Positions 9,345-16,889 of a stretch of 64,000 nucleotides of DNA are shown piece after piece (the stretch's first letter is position 1; each line of letters begins with the position of its first letter). The DNA comes from TMED14 sp002378565. Lineage in GTDB: Bacteria; Bacteroidota; Bacteroidia; Flavobacteriales; Schleiferiaceae. Under the pieces are notes generated by a model that worked only from the letters and a program-made list of their open reading frames with translations, was not told the DNA's origin and did no database searches. The stretch lies in assembly GCA_943846715.1 (NCBI GenBank), contig OX044356.1:620001-684000 (forward strand). The letters are read 5' to 3'. The translations under genes were made by a program, and so were the position numbers.

Positions 9345-10049
9345 TTATTGTGCCAGTTTAGCCTCGCAAAAAGCAATGAGGCCATCGATGTTGGCCGCTT
9401 GCGTTGACAAGGGGTAGTCCGACTGAATGCTTTGGTAATGGTTCTTTGCTTCGCGGTAATCACCCATCATTTCAGCAGCAATGCCTGCCTTGAAAAGGAA
9501 GAATGGGCTGAGAAATTCATTGTCATCTGCACGGGCTGCCTTGTGATAGTATTCATGTGCCTCTTCAGCCTGATTTAGCTCAGCAAAGGCATCGCCAATG
9601 CCTCCTAAGGCAATGGCACCAAGGACCTCGTTGGAAGCACTGTAGTTGTCAAAGGCTTCAATGGCATCGGAGGGCTGCCCCAAGCCAAGGAAGCTCAACC
9701 CTGCGTAGTAGTTGGCTAGTTCACCGCTTCCTGTAGAACTGTAAGCGTCAGCAACCTCCAAAAACCCCATTTGGCTCATGTTGCCATGAAGTGCCAATCG
9801 AAGTGAATCGCGTTCAAAAGCCATTTGTGCAGGTGCGATGGCATCCTGTGCTTCAAGTTCTGCAGGCTCTTGAATGAATTTCACGTAGCCAAATACTAAA
9901 AGGATGAAGCCTGCAATAATTCCAACAACGGTGGTAACCAATTTGCCATTGGCTTGAATGAATTTTTCTGCTTTGCCAATAGCGGCGTCAGCAACAGCTT
10001 CAGGGTTGGTGATTAGATCGAGTTCCTGCTTGGATGATTTCTTTGCCAT
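9345..10049 (-). CDS. Membrane-anchored TPR protein (YfgM-like)
   Basis: 234 residues. A short cytoplasmic N-terminus (MAKKSSK) precedes one transmembrane helix (about residues 36-55, GIIAGFILLVFGYV), then an extracytoplasmic region of tetratricopeptide repeats (about 60-230). The layout resembles YfgM-type TPR proteins that associate with the Sec translocon, but the function here is inferred. I chose the ATG at 10049 because the in-frame upstream TTG at 10082 is part of a -7 promoter box (TATCTTTG, 10087-10080). It is the first gene of the ribH-phosphohexomutase-lipoprotein-YkgJ operon and diverges from recF. Confidence 0.8.
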   Translation of the reverse strand: MAKKSSKQELDLITNPEAVADAAIGKAEKFIQANGKLVTTVVGIIAGFILLVFGYVKFIQEPAELEAQDAIAPAQMAFERDSLRLALHGNMSQMGFLEVADAYSSTGSGELANYYAGLSFLGLGQPSDAIEAFDNYSASNEVLGAIALGGIGDAFAELNQAEEAHEYYHKAARADDNEFLSPFFLFKAGIAAEMMGDYREAKNHYQSIQSDYPLSTQAANIDGLIAFCEAKLAQ

Positions 10050-10079
10050 GGGGCGAGTGTTGTCAATTGTATAGGCCGC

Positions 10080-10087
10080 CAAAGATA
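10080..10087 (-). promoter_or_regulatory. -7 box TATCTTTG for the TPR-ribH operon
   Basis: TATCTTTG matches the Bacteroidota -7 consensus TAnnTTTG, reading toward the gene starting at 10049 and 30 bases before its ATG. No clear -33 TTG/TTTG is seen at 19-21 bases upstream, so support is from the box and its position only. Confidence 0.45.
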
Positions 10088-10168
10088 GCCAAAAGCGGGC
10101 ATTGATGCATGTGGTGCATTGTTTTGATTCCAGAGGAAATTTGGCAAGAAAAAGGGGGCGTCAAATTG

Positions 10169-10176
10169 TACATTTG
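10169..10176 (+). promoter_or_regulatory. -7 box TACATTTG abutting the recF start
   Basis: TACATTTG is an exact TAnnTTTG match, 4 bases before the recF ATG (10181). In this promoter class transcription begins only a few bases after the box, so the transcript would begin at or next to the A of ATG. No good -33 element is spaced 19-21 bases upstream. Confidence 0.55.
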
Positions 10177-10180
10177 AGGC

Positions 10181-11269
10181 ATGCAGGATGTCAGACTAGA
10201 AACGCTTAGCATGGTTCAATTCAAGAACCATGACCAGTCTGAATTCACCTTTTCCCCTAAGCTCAACGCCATGGTGGGCCCTAATGGTTCAGGCAAAACC
10301 ACCGTGTTGGATGCTATCCATGTCCTGTGCATGACCAAGAGTTACTTTCACAGCACCGATAGCTTAAACATTCAGTTTGACCGAGGGTTTTTTGTTCTTC
10401 AAGGTTTGTTTGAGTCCAAGGATGGCACTGTGCCTGTTTACTGTGGGTTACAGCGCGGAGAAAAAAAAGTTTTTAAGGCAGATGGCGCTGTCTATGAGCG
10501 CCTGTCAGAGCACATGGGGCGGTTCCCCGTGGTTATGATCAGTCCAGCTGATCGCAATTTACTTACCGATGGCAGTGACGTGCGGCGAAAGTTCATGGAT
10601 CAAACCATTGCACAATCCAATCCGGCATTTTTGCATGCATTGATTTGTTACAACAGAGCACTTTCACAAAGAAATGCCTTGTTGAAATATTTTGCGGCAA
10701 ATCGAACCTTTGATGCTGATACCTTGACCTTGTACGATGATCAACTCTGTGAATACGCCCCATTGATTCATGAAGCCCGTGAACGCTTTGTGGAGGCATT
10801 CGTCCCCATGCTCAAGCACAATTACGCACAGATTGCTGGAGATGGAGAAGACGTTGATTTACGCTACCGTAGCAAATTGCATGAGATGTCCATGCGGAAC
10901 CTGTTGACAGAGTCCCTGGCAAAGGATCGCCTTTTACAGTACAGTACTGCAGGGCCTCATCGAGAGGATTTACTTTTTGAACTGCATGGAAGGTCCCTGC
11001 GTCAAGTGGGATCTCAAGGACAGCAGAAATCCTATTTGGTCGCACTGAAATTAGCCACATTTGACAGTTTGACCGAGAATTTGGGTGCAAAACCTATTTT
11101 GCTCTTGGATGATGTTTTTGACAAATTGGATGCCGACAGGGTAGAGGGCCTGATTCGCTTGGTGAACGATGACCATTTTGGACAAATTTTCCTCAGCGAT
11201 ACACACAGGGACCGCACAGAGCTTTTACTGCAAGCTGTTGATGCCCAAGCAAAGGTTTTTGAACTCTGA
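10181..11269 (+). CDS. recF: DNA replication and repair protein RecF
   Basis: 362 residues, normal for RecF. An SMC-like ABC ATPase that acts with RecO/RecR to load RecA at single-strand gaps. Walker A is GPNGSGKT (residues 33-40), the ABC signature region is GSQGQQKSY (about 277-285) and Walker B is LLLDDVFDKLD. The N-terminus LETLSMVQFKNHDQ aligns with the usual RecF beginning, which supports the ATG at 10181 even though it lies directly behind a -7 promoter box. The stop overlaps the next start by one base (TGATG). Confidence 0.96.
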   Translation: MQDVRLETLSMVQFKNHDQSEFTFSPKLNAMVGPNGSGKTTVLDAIHVLCMTKSYFHSTDSLNIQFDRGFFVLQGLFESKDGTVPVYCGLQRGEKKVFKADGAVYERLSEHMGRFPVVMISPADRNLLTDGSDVRRKFMDQTIAQSNPAFLHALICYNRALSQRNALLKYFAANRTFDADTLTLYDDQLCEYAPLIHEARERFVEAFVPMLKHNYAQIAGDGEDVDLRYRSKLHEMSMRNLLTESLAKDRLLQYSTAGPHREDLLFELHGRSLRQVGSQGQQKSYLVALKLATFDSLTENLGAKPILLLDDVFDKLDADRVEGLIRLVNDDHFGQIFLSDTHRDRTELLLQAVDAQAKVFEL

Positions 11270-11565
11270 TGGCTAAGCGTCCCAACCTTCGCGACATGGG
11301 CGATGTGATGCAGCAGATCACTGGGCACCTGAAAGATAGGCCGGGCTTTCATCTAGCAGCTTGCAATCAGGCACTGCATCAGTTGTTAGGTGAGGGTAAC
11401 CATGCTGGCATACGCAAGGTTCATTTGCGCGACAACACCTTGGTCTTGTACCTGAAGTCAGATGCATTGCGCCATGAATTGAGCATGCAAAAAACCCACC
11501 TATTGGTTGCCATCAATGAGTCCCTAGATGGAGTCATGACCCTTGAAGGTGTGGAGCTGAAATGA
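11269..11565 (+). CDS. DUF721 / DciA-like protein
   Basis: 98 residues of the DUF721 family, to which the replicative-helicase loader DciA belongs. The KH-like core is visible around VRKVHLRDNTLVLYLKS-type residues 40-65 (IRKVHLRDNTLVLYL), followed by a helix with the characteristic LRHELSMQK (about 68-76). Its one-base overlap with recF indicates co-transcription and coupled translation, and the pairing suggests a replication/repair role. Bacteroidota DUF721 proteins are short like this; whether this copy loads DnaB is inference. Confidence 0.82.
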   Translation: MAKRPNLRDMGDVMQQITGHLKDRPGFHLAACNQALHQLLGEGNHAGIRKVHLRDNTLVLYLKSDALRHELSMQKTHLLVAINESLDGVMTLEGVELK

Positions 11566-11641
11566 TCAACGCCGCACAAGGTAAATGGCGTGTGATGTTT
11601 TAGCGTCCGGACCGTTGGTAGGGGTATAAAAACACTGGAAA

Positions 11642-12226
11642 CTATACTAAGTCAACAATGATCTCATTTTTACGAAAGAACAATTCATAAGGAGGGCTGA
11701 ACCCTAGCACTGAAAACCTGTTGCTGTACTTGATTTCGTTGGCATCTAATAGCGCCATCAATTGCAGCTTATACTTCGCTATCCTTTCATCACTTGCCCA
11801 ACCACCAAAAGTAATTGCAGCTACTTTCCTTTCTGGAACTGTAATGAATTCAATGTCAGAATTATTGGGTTTTGGCATCTGATCTTCAGTGAAATTTTCA
11901 GGTACTAAAAATCGCACAGTCATCTCCTCTTCTAACAGCAGGGCAACAGGAGACGTCATAGCTATCCGTTCCTTCTTTTCATTATTGCCAAAAATATAAC
12001 CGCCTAAAATAGAAAAACCTTTTCTTGATGCTTTGTCATACAAGTCCGTGTCTAATTTAACTGAAGTAAATAAACTTGCTTGGTATTCTCTGATTTCAAA
12101 ACCTTCATAGGTCTTTATGACAGAATATTGGTAAGTTTCTATATTATGACTGTTTCTGTAAAAGTAAATTTGGCTTCCTAAGAAGATCAAAACAATCAGA
12201 CCTAAAATGATTAAAAATATTTTCAT
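11642..12226 (-). CDS. SOUL family heme-binding protein
   Basis: 194 residues: one N-terminal membrane helix (about 2-20, FLIILGLIVLIFLG), then a SOUL/HBP domain. Supporting features are YEGFEIREY, the central GYIFGNNEKKERIAMTSPV and the C-terminal SPPYELFFRKNE. SOUL proteins bind heme or tetrapyrroles; bacterial copies are poorly characterised. The gene is markedly AT-richer than its neighbours (12121-12180 has 17 G/C in 60, against 30 in 60 at 12421-12480 in ndk) and uses more AT-ending codons, suggesting later acquisition. A TAAATTTA box lies 3 bases before its ATG. Confidence 0.9.
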   Translation of the reverse strand: MKIFLIILGLIVLIFLGSQIYFYRNSHNIETYQYSVIKTYEGFEIREYQASLFTSVKLDTDLYDKASRKGFSILGGYIFGNNEKKERIAMTSPVALLLEEEMTVRFLVPENFTEDQMPKPNNSDIEFITVPERKVAAITFGGWASDERIAKYKLQLMALLDANEIKYSNRFSVLGFSPPYELFFRKNEIIVDLV

Positions 12227-12229
12227 AAA

Positions 12230-12237
12230 TAAATTTA
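12230..12237 (-). promoter_or_regulatory. -7-like box TAAATTTA before the SOUL gene
   Basis: TAAATTTA differs from TAnnTTTG only at the last base and ends 3 bases before the ATG at 12226, the same geometry as at recF and terC. The region is AT-rich, so a chance match is more likely than at the other sites. Confidence 0.35.
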
Positions 12238-12300
12238 CATCATACCAATTTAATACCTAAACAACGCTTTCCGCCTTGAATCAAAGCCATCAAAGAGGCC

Positions 12301-12720
12301 TTAGAATATCTCACGACCAGCGAAATGGAAGGCTGCTTCAATGGCTGCGTTCTCATCGCTGTCAGAGCCATGAACTGCATTGGCTGCAATGGATGTGGCA
12401 AAACGTGCGCGAATGGTTCCTTCTGCAGCGTCTGCAGGGTTAGTTGCACCAATCAATGTACGGAAATCCTCAACGGCGTTGTCTTTTTCAAGTACGGCAG
12501 CCACGATAGGGCCGGAAGTCATGTACTCAACCAAGTCAGCGAAGAAGGGTCGCTCGCGGTGAACAGCGTAAAAGGTTTCAGCCTCTACCTTGCTCAAAGC
12601 GCTCATTTTCATAGCAACAATGCGAAAATTGTTGCTGTTGATTGATTCAAGGATAGCGCCAATGTGACCGCCTTCTACAGCGTCTGGCTTGATCATGGTG
12701 AATGTGCGTGTACCGTTCAT
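12301..12720 (-). CDS. ndk: Nucleoside diphosphate kinase
   Basis: 139 residues, full length. Transfers the gamma phosphate of ATP to NDPs through a phosphohistidine, here H117 in NAVHGSDS; other family motifs are TMIKPDAV and TNPADAAEGTIR. Cytoplasmic. It is transcribed divergently from nrnA; the 91-base gap holds a perfect inverted repeat at 12745-12765. Monocistronic: the next gene on the strand, SOUL, is separated by 74 bases and has a different base composition. Confidence 0.98.
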   Translation of the reverse strand: MNGTRTFTMIKPDAVEGGHIGAILESINSNNFRIVAMKMSALSKVEAETFYAVHRERPFFADLVEYMTSGPIVAAVLEKDNAVEDFRTLIGATNPADAAEGTIRARFATSIAANAVHGSDSDENAAIEAAFHFAGREIF

Positions 12721-12744
12721 GGGAATGAATTTATCTGTTTTATT

Positions 12745-12765
12745 GGATTAGCGACATGCTAATCC
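12745..12765. promoter_or_regulatory. Perfect inverted repeat between ndk and nrnA
   Basis: GGATTAGC (12745-12752), 5-base spacer, GCTAATCC (12758-12765). It lies 25 bases upstream of ndk and 47 upstream of nrnA. A two-fold symmetric site between divergent genes fits a repressor operator; it could also form an RNA hairpin, but no T-tract follows. Confidence 0.4.
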
Positions 12766-12811
12766 TGTAATCGGCCGCGAAATTACGACATTTGGGCACC
12801 ATTAATGACAT

Positions 12812-13813
12812 ATGTTACAGAACATCCTCTCACAACTTCACAAGCCAGATCAGGCAATCCTCCTCACCACCCACTGGAGCCCTGACGGCGACGCCATTGG
12901 CAGCAGCGTAGGTCTTGCCTTGTACTTGAGGTCCAAAGGTTTAACAGTCCATGTGGTCCTGCCAAATGAGCCATCGATTGCTTTGAAAAAAAGCCCTTCA
13001 TGCGATGCAGATTTTGTGCATGTCCATGAAAGCGAACCAGAAAAGGTTGCTGCCTTGATCAAAGCCTGTGATGTGCATTGCGCATTGGATTACAATGTGC
13101 CTCACCGCACAGGCAAGGCTTTGTCGCCATTGTTGGCTGCCATGGACGCCTTTGAAATCCTAATTGATCACCACCAAGAGCCGGATGATCGGTATGACAT
13201 ATGCTATTCAGACACAGGCAAGGGGAGCACAGCTGAAATGGTGGCGGATTTGATTGAAGCAGACGGTGGTTTAGGCCAAATTTCCCAAGCTTGCGCTGAG
13301 AACTTGTTGATGGGCTTGATCACTGACAGTGGTTCATTTCGCTACCCATCTACCTCATCCCATACGTTGAGACTTGCTGCAGCTTTGATGGATCAAGGGG
13401 CTCACCCTGAAGCGATTCATCGCCGATTGTTCGAGAGCAGCAACATCAGCAGGCTTCAACTCATTGGTCGGGGTTTATCCTCCATCACCTTCCACGCTAA
13501 TCAACGTGCAGCCTTACTGACGTTGTCCTTGGATGACATGAAGGCCTGTGGTTACCAATCAGGTGACACAGATGGGCTTGTCAACTGGGGGTTGTCCGTG
13601 GAGGGCGTTTCCGTTAGTTGCTTGTTCAGAGAAGACAGTGCTGGGGTGGTCAAATGCTCCTTCCGCAGCGTCGGAGACATCAACGTGAATCGATTTGCCA
13701 GGGCCTATTTCCAGGGCGGTGGCCATGCCAACGCTGCAGGTGGCATCTACCAAGGAACCCTGCAGTCAGCCATGGATCGCTTCGTGGAACATGTCAATGA
13801 CCTGTTTGTATGA
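12812..13813 (+). CDS. nrnA: DHH-family oligoribonuclease / pAp phosphatase NrnA
   Basis: 333 residues, typical for NrnA. It degrades nanoRNAs and hydrolyses 3'-phosphoadenosine 5'-phosphate, using Mn2+. Motifs: H21..D25-G-D27 (WSPDGDAIGS) in the DHH domain, D119-H120-H121 in LIDHHQEP, and the DHHA1 signature GGGHANAAGG near residue 310. Cytoplasmic. An imperfect -7 box (GACATTTG at 12787-12794) precedes the ATG. It overlaps the next lipoprotein gene by 4 bases (ATGA), starting a plus-strand cluster of prolyl isomerases. Confidence 0.95.
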   Translation: MLQNILSQLHKPDQAILLTTHWSPDGDAIGSSVGLALYLRSKGLTVHVVLPNEPSIALKKSPSCDADFVHVHESEPEKVAALIKACDVHCALDYNVPHRTGKALSPLLAAMDAFEILIDHHQEPDDRYDICYSDTGKGSTAEMVADLIEADGGLGQISQACAENLLMGLITDSGSFRYPSTSSHTLRLAAALMDQGAHPEAIHRRLFESSNISRLQLIGRGLSSITFHANQRAALLTLSLDDMKACGYQSGDTDGLVNWGLSVEGVSVSCLFREDSAGVVKCSFRSVGDINVNRFARAYFQGGGHANAAGGIYQGTLQSAMDRFVEHVNDLFV

Positions 13814-14340
13814 AGCCTATTGCCATGTGCCTGATTGTCATGATGCTCATGGCCTGTGTGAAATCTAGCCAGCCTGAGCCTTCATCACGAAGGCCGGATG
13901 TTGACGTCAGAGAGCAATTGATACAGGACAACAGAGAAGCCTTGGCATTGGAGCGCAAGATGGTGGACTCACTGATTCAGACCAGCGACTTTGCCTTTGA
14001 AGACCAAGGTAATGGACTGTGGGTTGCTGTTGTTGAACAAAGCAATTGTCTTCGCCCCATTGACACAGCTGATGTGGTGGTGATTCATGATGTCATCCAA
14101 GACATGTATGGTCATGTGTTGATTAGCCATGCGCGTCGACGGACGATGGTCCTGCGTGACCAAGACGTAGAGTGGGGTATTCAGCAGGCCATCAATCAAG
14201 CCTGCCCGGGCGACAGCTTGCACCTGATCATACCATCCCACTTGGCGCATGGCCTGGCTGGTGACTTGAAAAATATCCCACCGATGTCCACCTTATTTTG
14301 CGCCCTGCGCATCCATGCTTTATTACCTTCGCAACCTTAA
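13810..14340 (+). CDS. FKBP-like lipoprotein, degenerate
   Basis: 176 residues. Lipoprotein signal peptide with lipidated C16 (LMAC). The C-terminal two thirds resembles an FKBP-type prolyl isomerase: the pattern ending GDSLHLIIPSHLAHG...IPPMSTLFCALRI matches the FKBP C-terminal strands (compare VIPSDLAYG in the next two genes), but the domain is short and the usual VIxGW active-site segment is replaced by VEWGIQQAI, so activity is uncertain. It resembles GldI-type FKBP-like lipoproteins in layout, an inference. It is coupled to nrnA by a 4-base overlap and is 10 bases upstream of the cyclophilin-FKBP lipoprotein. Confidence 0.68.
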   Translation: MKPIAMCLIVMMLMACVKSSQPEPSSRRPDVDVREQLIQDNREALALERKMVDSLIQTSDFAFEDQGNGLWVAVVEQSNCLRPIDTADVVVIHDVIQDMYGHVLISHARRRTMVLRDQDVEWGIQQAINQACPGDSLHLIIPSHLAHGLAGDLKNIPPMSTLFCALRIHALLPSQP

Positions 14341-14350
14341 ATCCTACCTG

Positions 14351-15583
14351 ATGAAAATACCATTCAAAACTTTGATTAGCATGGCCATGACGGCCGTCAT
14401 GGTGATTGCCTGTGGCAACACTCCTTCTTCCAACAATGCAAGCAATGTTGATCCTGCCTCCAGCGACATCAAAGTCAACGGCGTTAAAGTCAAACTCGAA
14501 GATGGCATCTACGCCTTGTTTTCAACGAGCATGGGTGATGTGCTGGTTGCCTTATCATCCCTTGAAGCCCCTATGACCGTTGGAAACTTTGTCGCATTGG
14601 CAGAAGGAAACCATCCCTTGGTGGATGCAAATAAGCCGTATTTCAACGGCATGGTTTTCCACCGAGTGATTCCCAATTTCATGATACAGGGCGGTGACCC
14701 TGATGGCACTGGATCTGGTGGCCCGGGTTACAACTTCCCTGATGAGTTCAACCCAGGCTTGACCCATGACAAGCCAGGCGTTTTGTCCATGGCTAACAGT
14801 GGGCCAGGAACCAATGGATCACAGTTTTTTATCACAGATGCTGCAACACCTTGGCTTGATGGCAAGCACAGTGTTTTTGGCCATGTGATTGAAGGCATGA
14901 ATGTGGTAACGGCTATAGCAAACGTTGAACGTGCAGCCGCAGATCGCCCAGTTGTTGACGTAACGATGTCTGTTAGCATCATTCGTCAGGGTAAGGATGC
15001 CAAGCAATTCGACGCGCCAATGGCTTTCAGTAACAGGAAAAAGGCCTTTGAAGTTGAAGCCGACAAACGGGAGAAGGAATCGAATATTTTAAATTCAGAT
15101 CGCGCACGTTCGCTTACATGGCTGAGTGACGGCGGCAACTATGACGCTGCTGCTTTTGCTAATTTGTACGCAACATGGGTGAGTCAGGCTTCAGCCCGCC
15201 CCAGTGGCCTGAAAGTGCTTGTCATTGAAGAAGGTAAAGGCAAAGCTTCCATGGCTGGTGACCGCTTGATGGTGCATTACGCAGGGTATTTTGCTGATGG
15301 CAAGCCCTTTGATTCTTCCGTGAAGCAGATCGCCTTGATAGCCAACAGTTATGACCCACAAAGGGAGCCTTATGCTAGTTTTCCTGTTCAAGCTGGGCCT
15401 AAAGGCAGAGTCATCAAAGGCTGGCAAGAAGGTTTGATTGGTCTAAGGAAAGGCTCACATGTTCGCTTGGTCATTCCCTCTGATTTGGCTTACGGCGAAC
15501 AGGGTGCAGGTGGTGTCATCCCTCCCAACGCAGAGGTCCTTTTTGATATCTGGGTTGAGGACATTCAGTTCCTGAACCTGTAG
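14351..15583 (+). CDS. Cyclophilin-FKBP fusion prolyl isomerase, lipoprotein
   Basis: 410 residues. Lipobox VIAC puts the lipidated cysteine at C21, so the protein should sit in the periplasm or outer membrane. A cyclophilin domain (about 48-210) shows R105 in FHRVI, MIQGGDP, NGSQFFI and WLDGKH. A linker of about 80 residues leads to an FKBP domain (about 290-410) with MVHYAGYF, VIKGWQEGL, IPSDLAYG and VIPPNA. Both domains look catalytically intact. This is a CFBP-type dual immunophilin; such fusions are known in flavobacteria. The ATG at 14351 is preferred to the upstream TTG at 14315 because it gives the signal peptide directly. A cytoplasmic paralogue follows at 15677. Confidence 0.93.
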   Translation: MKIPFKTLISMAMTAVMVIACGNTPSSNNASNVDPASSDIKVNGVKVKLEDGIYALFSTSMGDVLVALSSLEAPMTVGNFVALAEGNHPLVDANKPYFNGMVFHRVIPNFMIQGGDPDGTGSGGPGYNFPDEFNPGLTHDKPGVLSMANSGPGTNGSQFFITDAATPWLDGKHSVFGHVIEGMNVVTAIANVERAAADRPVVDVTMSVSIIRQGKDAKQFDAPMAFSNRKKAFEVEADKREKESNILNSDRARSLTWLSDGGNYDAAAFANLYATWVSQASARPSGLKVLVIEEGKGKASMAGDRLMVHYAGYFADGKPFDSSVKQIALIANSYDPQREPYASFPVQAGPKGRVIKGWQEGLIGLRKGSHVRLVIPSDLAYGEQGAGGVIPPNAEVLFDIWVEDIQFLNL

Positions 15584-15676
15584 ACTTCTTGCCTTTTACT
15601 AAGGCAGTATGCCGATTGCAAACTACCTGTTTAAGTCATCACTTATTCCAAACGACAACTAATCCACAACCAATTC

Positions 15677-16618
15677 ATGTCTGATCTTTCTCAAGGCTTG
15701 TATGCCAAATTTCACACCAGTCGCGGTGTGATCATAACAGAGCTCTACCACAAACAAACCCCCATGACTGTGGGAAATTTTGTTGCACTGGCGAAGGGTC
15801 TGCAAACCAATGATTCAAAATCTGAAGGGGAGCCATATTACGATGGGTTGAAATTCCACCGGGTGATTGCAGACTTCATGGTTCAAGGTGGCTGTCCCAA
15901 AGGCACGGGTGCTGGTGGTCCAGGCTACCAATTTGACGATGAAATTGTTGCAGAACTCAAGCATGATGCCCCAGGCGTATTGTCCATGGCTAACGCCGGA
16001 CCTGGCACCAATGGTTCTCAGTTTTTCATCACCCATGTAGAGACTTCTTGGCTGGATGGCAAACACACCGTGTTTGGCAAAGTTGCTGAAGGCATGGATG
16101 TTGTCAACGCCATTGAACAGGGTGACGCCTTGACCAAGGTTGAAATCCTTGCTATTGGTGATGAAGCAGCTTCTTTTGATGCAAAGGCATCTTACGATGC
16201 TGGCATGGCTGATAAGTCTATCCGAGCTAAAGCATTACAAGCGGCTCAAGCTGAAGCATTGGCTTCATTGACTGATGGCATGGAAAAGACAGATAGTGGT
16301 TTGTATTACCGCATGGATGTTGAAGGTGATGGTCAATCACCAAAGGCTGGTCAGACGGTCAGTGTCCACTACAAAGGGTCATTGACTGATGGCACCGTCT
16401 TTGACGATTCAATTTCCAGAGGTCAGCCTATTGAATTCCCGATTGGCATGGGTCGCGTGATTTCTGGCTGGGATGAGGGCATTTTATTGCTGAAAGTGGG
16501 AGGCAAGGCTCGCTTGGTCATTCCCTCTGATTTAGGTTACGGCGAACAGGGTGCAGGTGGTGTGATTCCACCCAATGCCACTTTGATCTTTGATGTAGAA
16601 TTGGTTAAGGTTAGCTGA
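15677..16618 (+). CDS. Cyclophilin-FKBP fusion prolyl isomerase, cytoplasmic
   Basis: 313 residues with no signal peptide. Cyclophilin domain about 5-155 (FHRVIADFMVQGG, NGSQFFI, WLDGKH), a short helical linker (about 165-205) and an FKBP domain about 210-313 (VSVHYKG, VISGWDEGI, IPSDLGYG, VIPPNA). It is the cytoplasmic counterpart of the lipoprotein gene just upstream and evidently a tandem duplicate: the ends of both FKBP domains are nearly identical, including at the DNA level. A 93-base gap separates them, with a weak TGCCTT/AAGGCA hairpin near 15590. It ends one base before the SemiSWEET start. Confidence 0.93.
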   Translation: MSDLSQGLYAKFHTSRGVIITELYHKQTPMTVGNFVALAKGLQTNDSKSEGEPYYDGLKFHRVIADFMVQGGCPKGTGAGGPGYQFDDEIVAELKHDAPGVLSMANAGPGTNGSQFFITHVETSWLDGKHTVFGKVAEGMDVVNAIEQGDALTKVEILAIGDEAASFDAKASYDAGMADKSIRAKALQAAQAEALASLTDGMEKTDSGLYYRMDVEGDGQSPKAGQTVSVHYKGSLTDGTVFDDSISRGQPIEFPIGMGRVISGWDEGILLLKVGGKARLVIPSDLGYGEQGAGGVIPPNATLIFDVELVKVS

Positions 16619-16619
16619 G

Positions 16620-16868
16620 ATGGAGTGGATGGGCTGGATAGCTGCCTTGTTGACGACGATTTCCTTTGTGCCTCAAGCCATCAAAGTCATTCGGTCAAGA
16701 AGCACTGAAGCCATCAGTCTGTGGATGTACATCCTTTTCACTCTTGGGATCGCTGCCTGGTTGGCTTACGGGATTCATTTGAATGACATGCCAATGATGA
16801 TTGCTAATGTCATCACCCTCAGTTTAGCCATTGTTATTTTAACGGTGAAGGTTCGCAACAACGATTGA
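16620..16868 (+). CDS. SemiSWEET / MtN3-like sugar transporter
   Basis: 82 residues with three transmembrane helices (about 4-20, 34-52, 59-77), the three-helix bundle of SemiSWEETs, which dimerise to form a sugar pore. The PQ-loop motif FVPQAIKVIRSRST at the end of helix 1 and the SLWMY segment are characteristic. Substrate unknown; sucrose or glucose transport is described for other members. It follows the cyclophilin-FKBP gene by one base and converges on uvrB with 21 bases between the stops. Confidence 0.9.
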   Translation: MEWMGWIAALLTTISFVPQAIKVIRSRSTEAISLWMYILFTLGIAAWLAYGIHLNDMPMMIANVITLSLAIVILTVKVRNND

Positions 16869-16889
16869 GTTTTTAAACCTGATTGGTGA

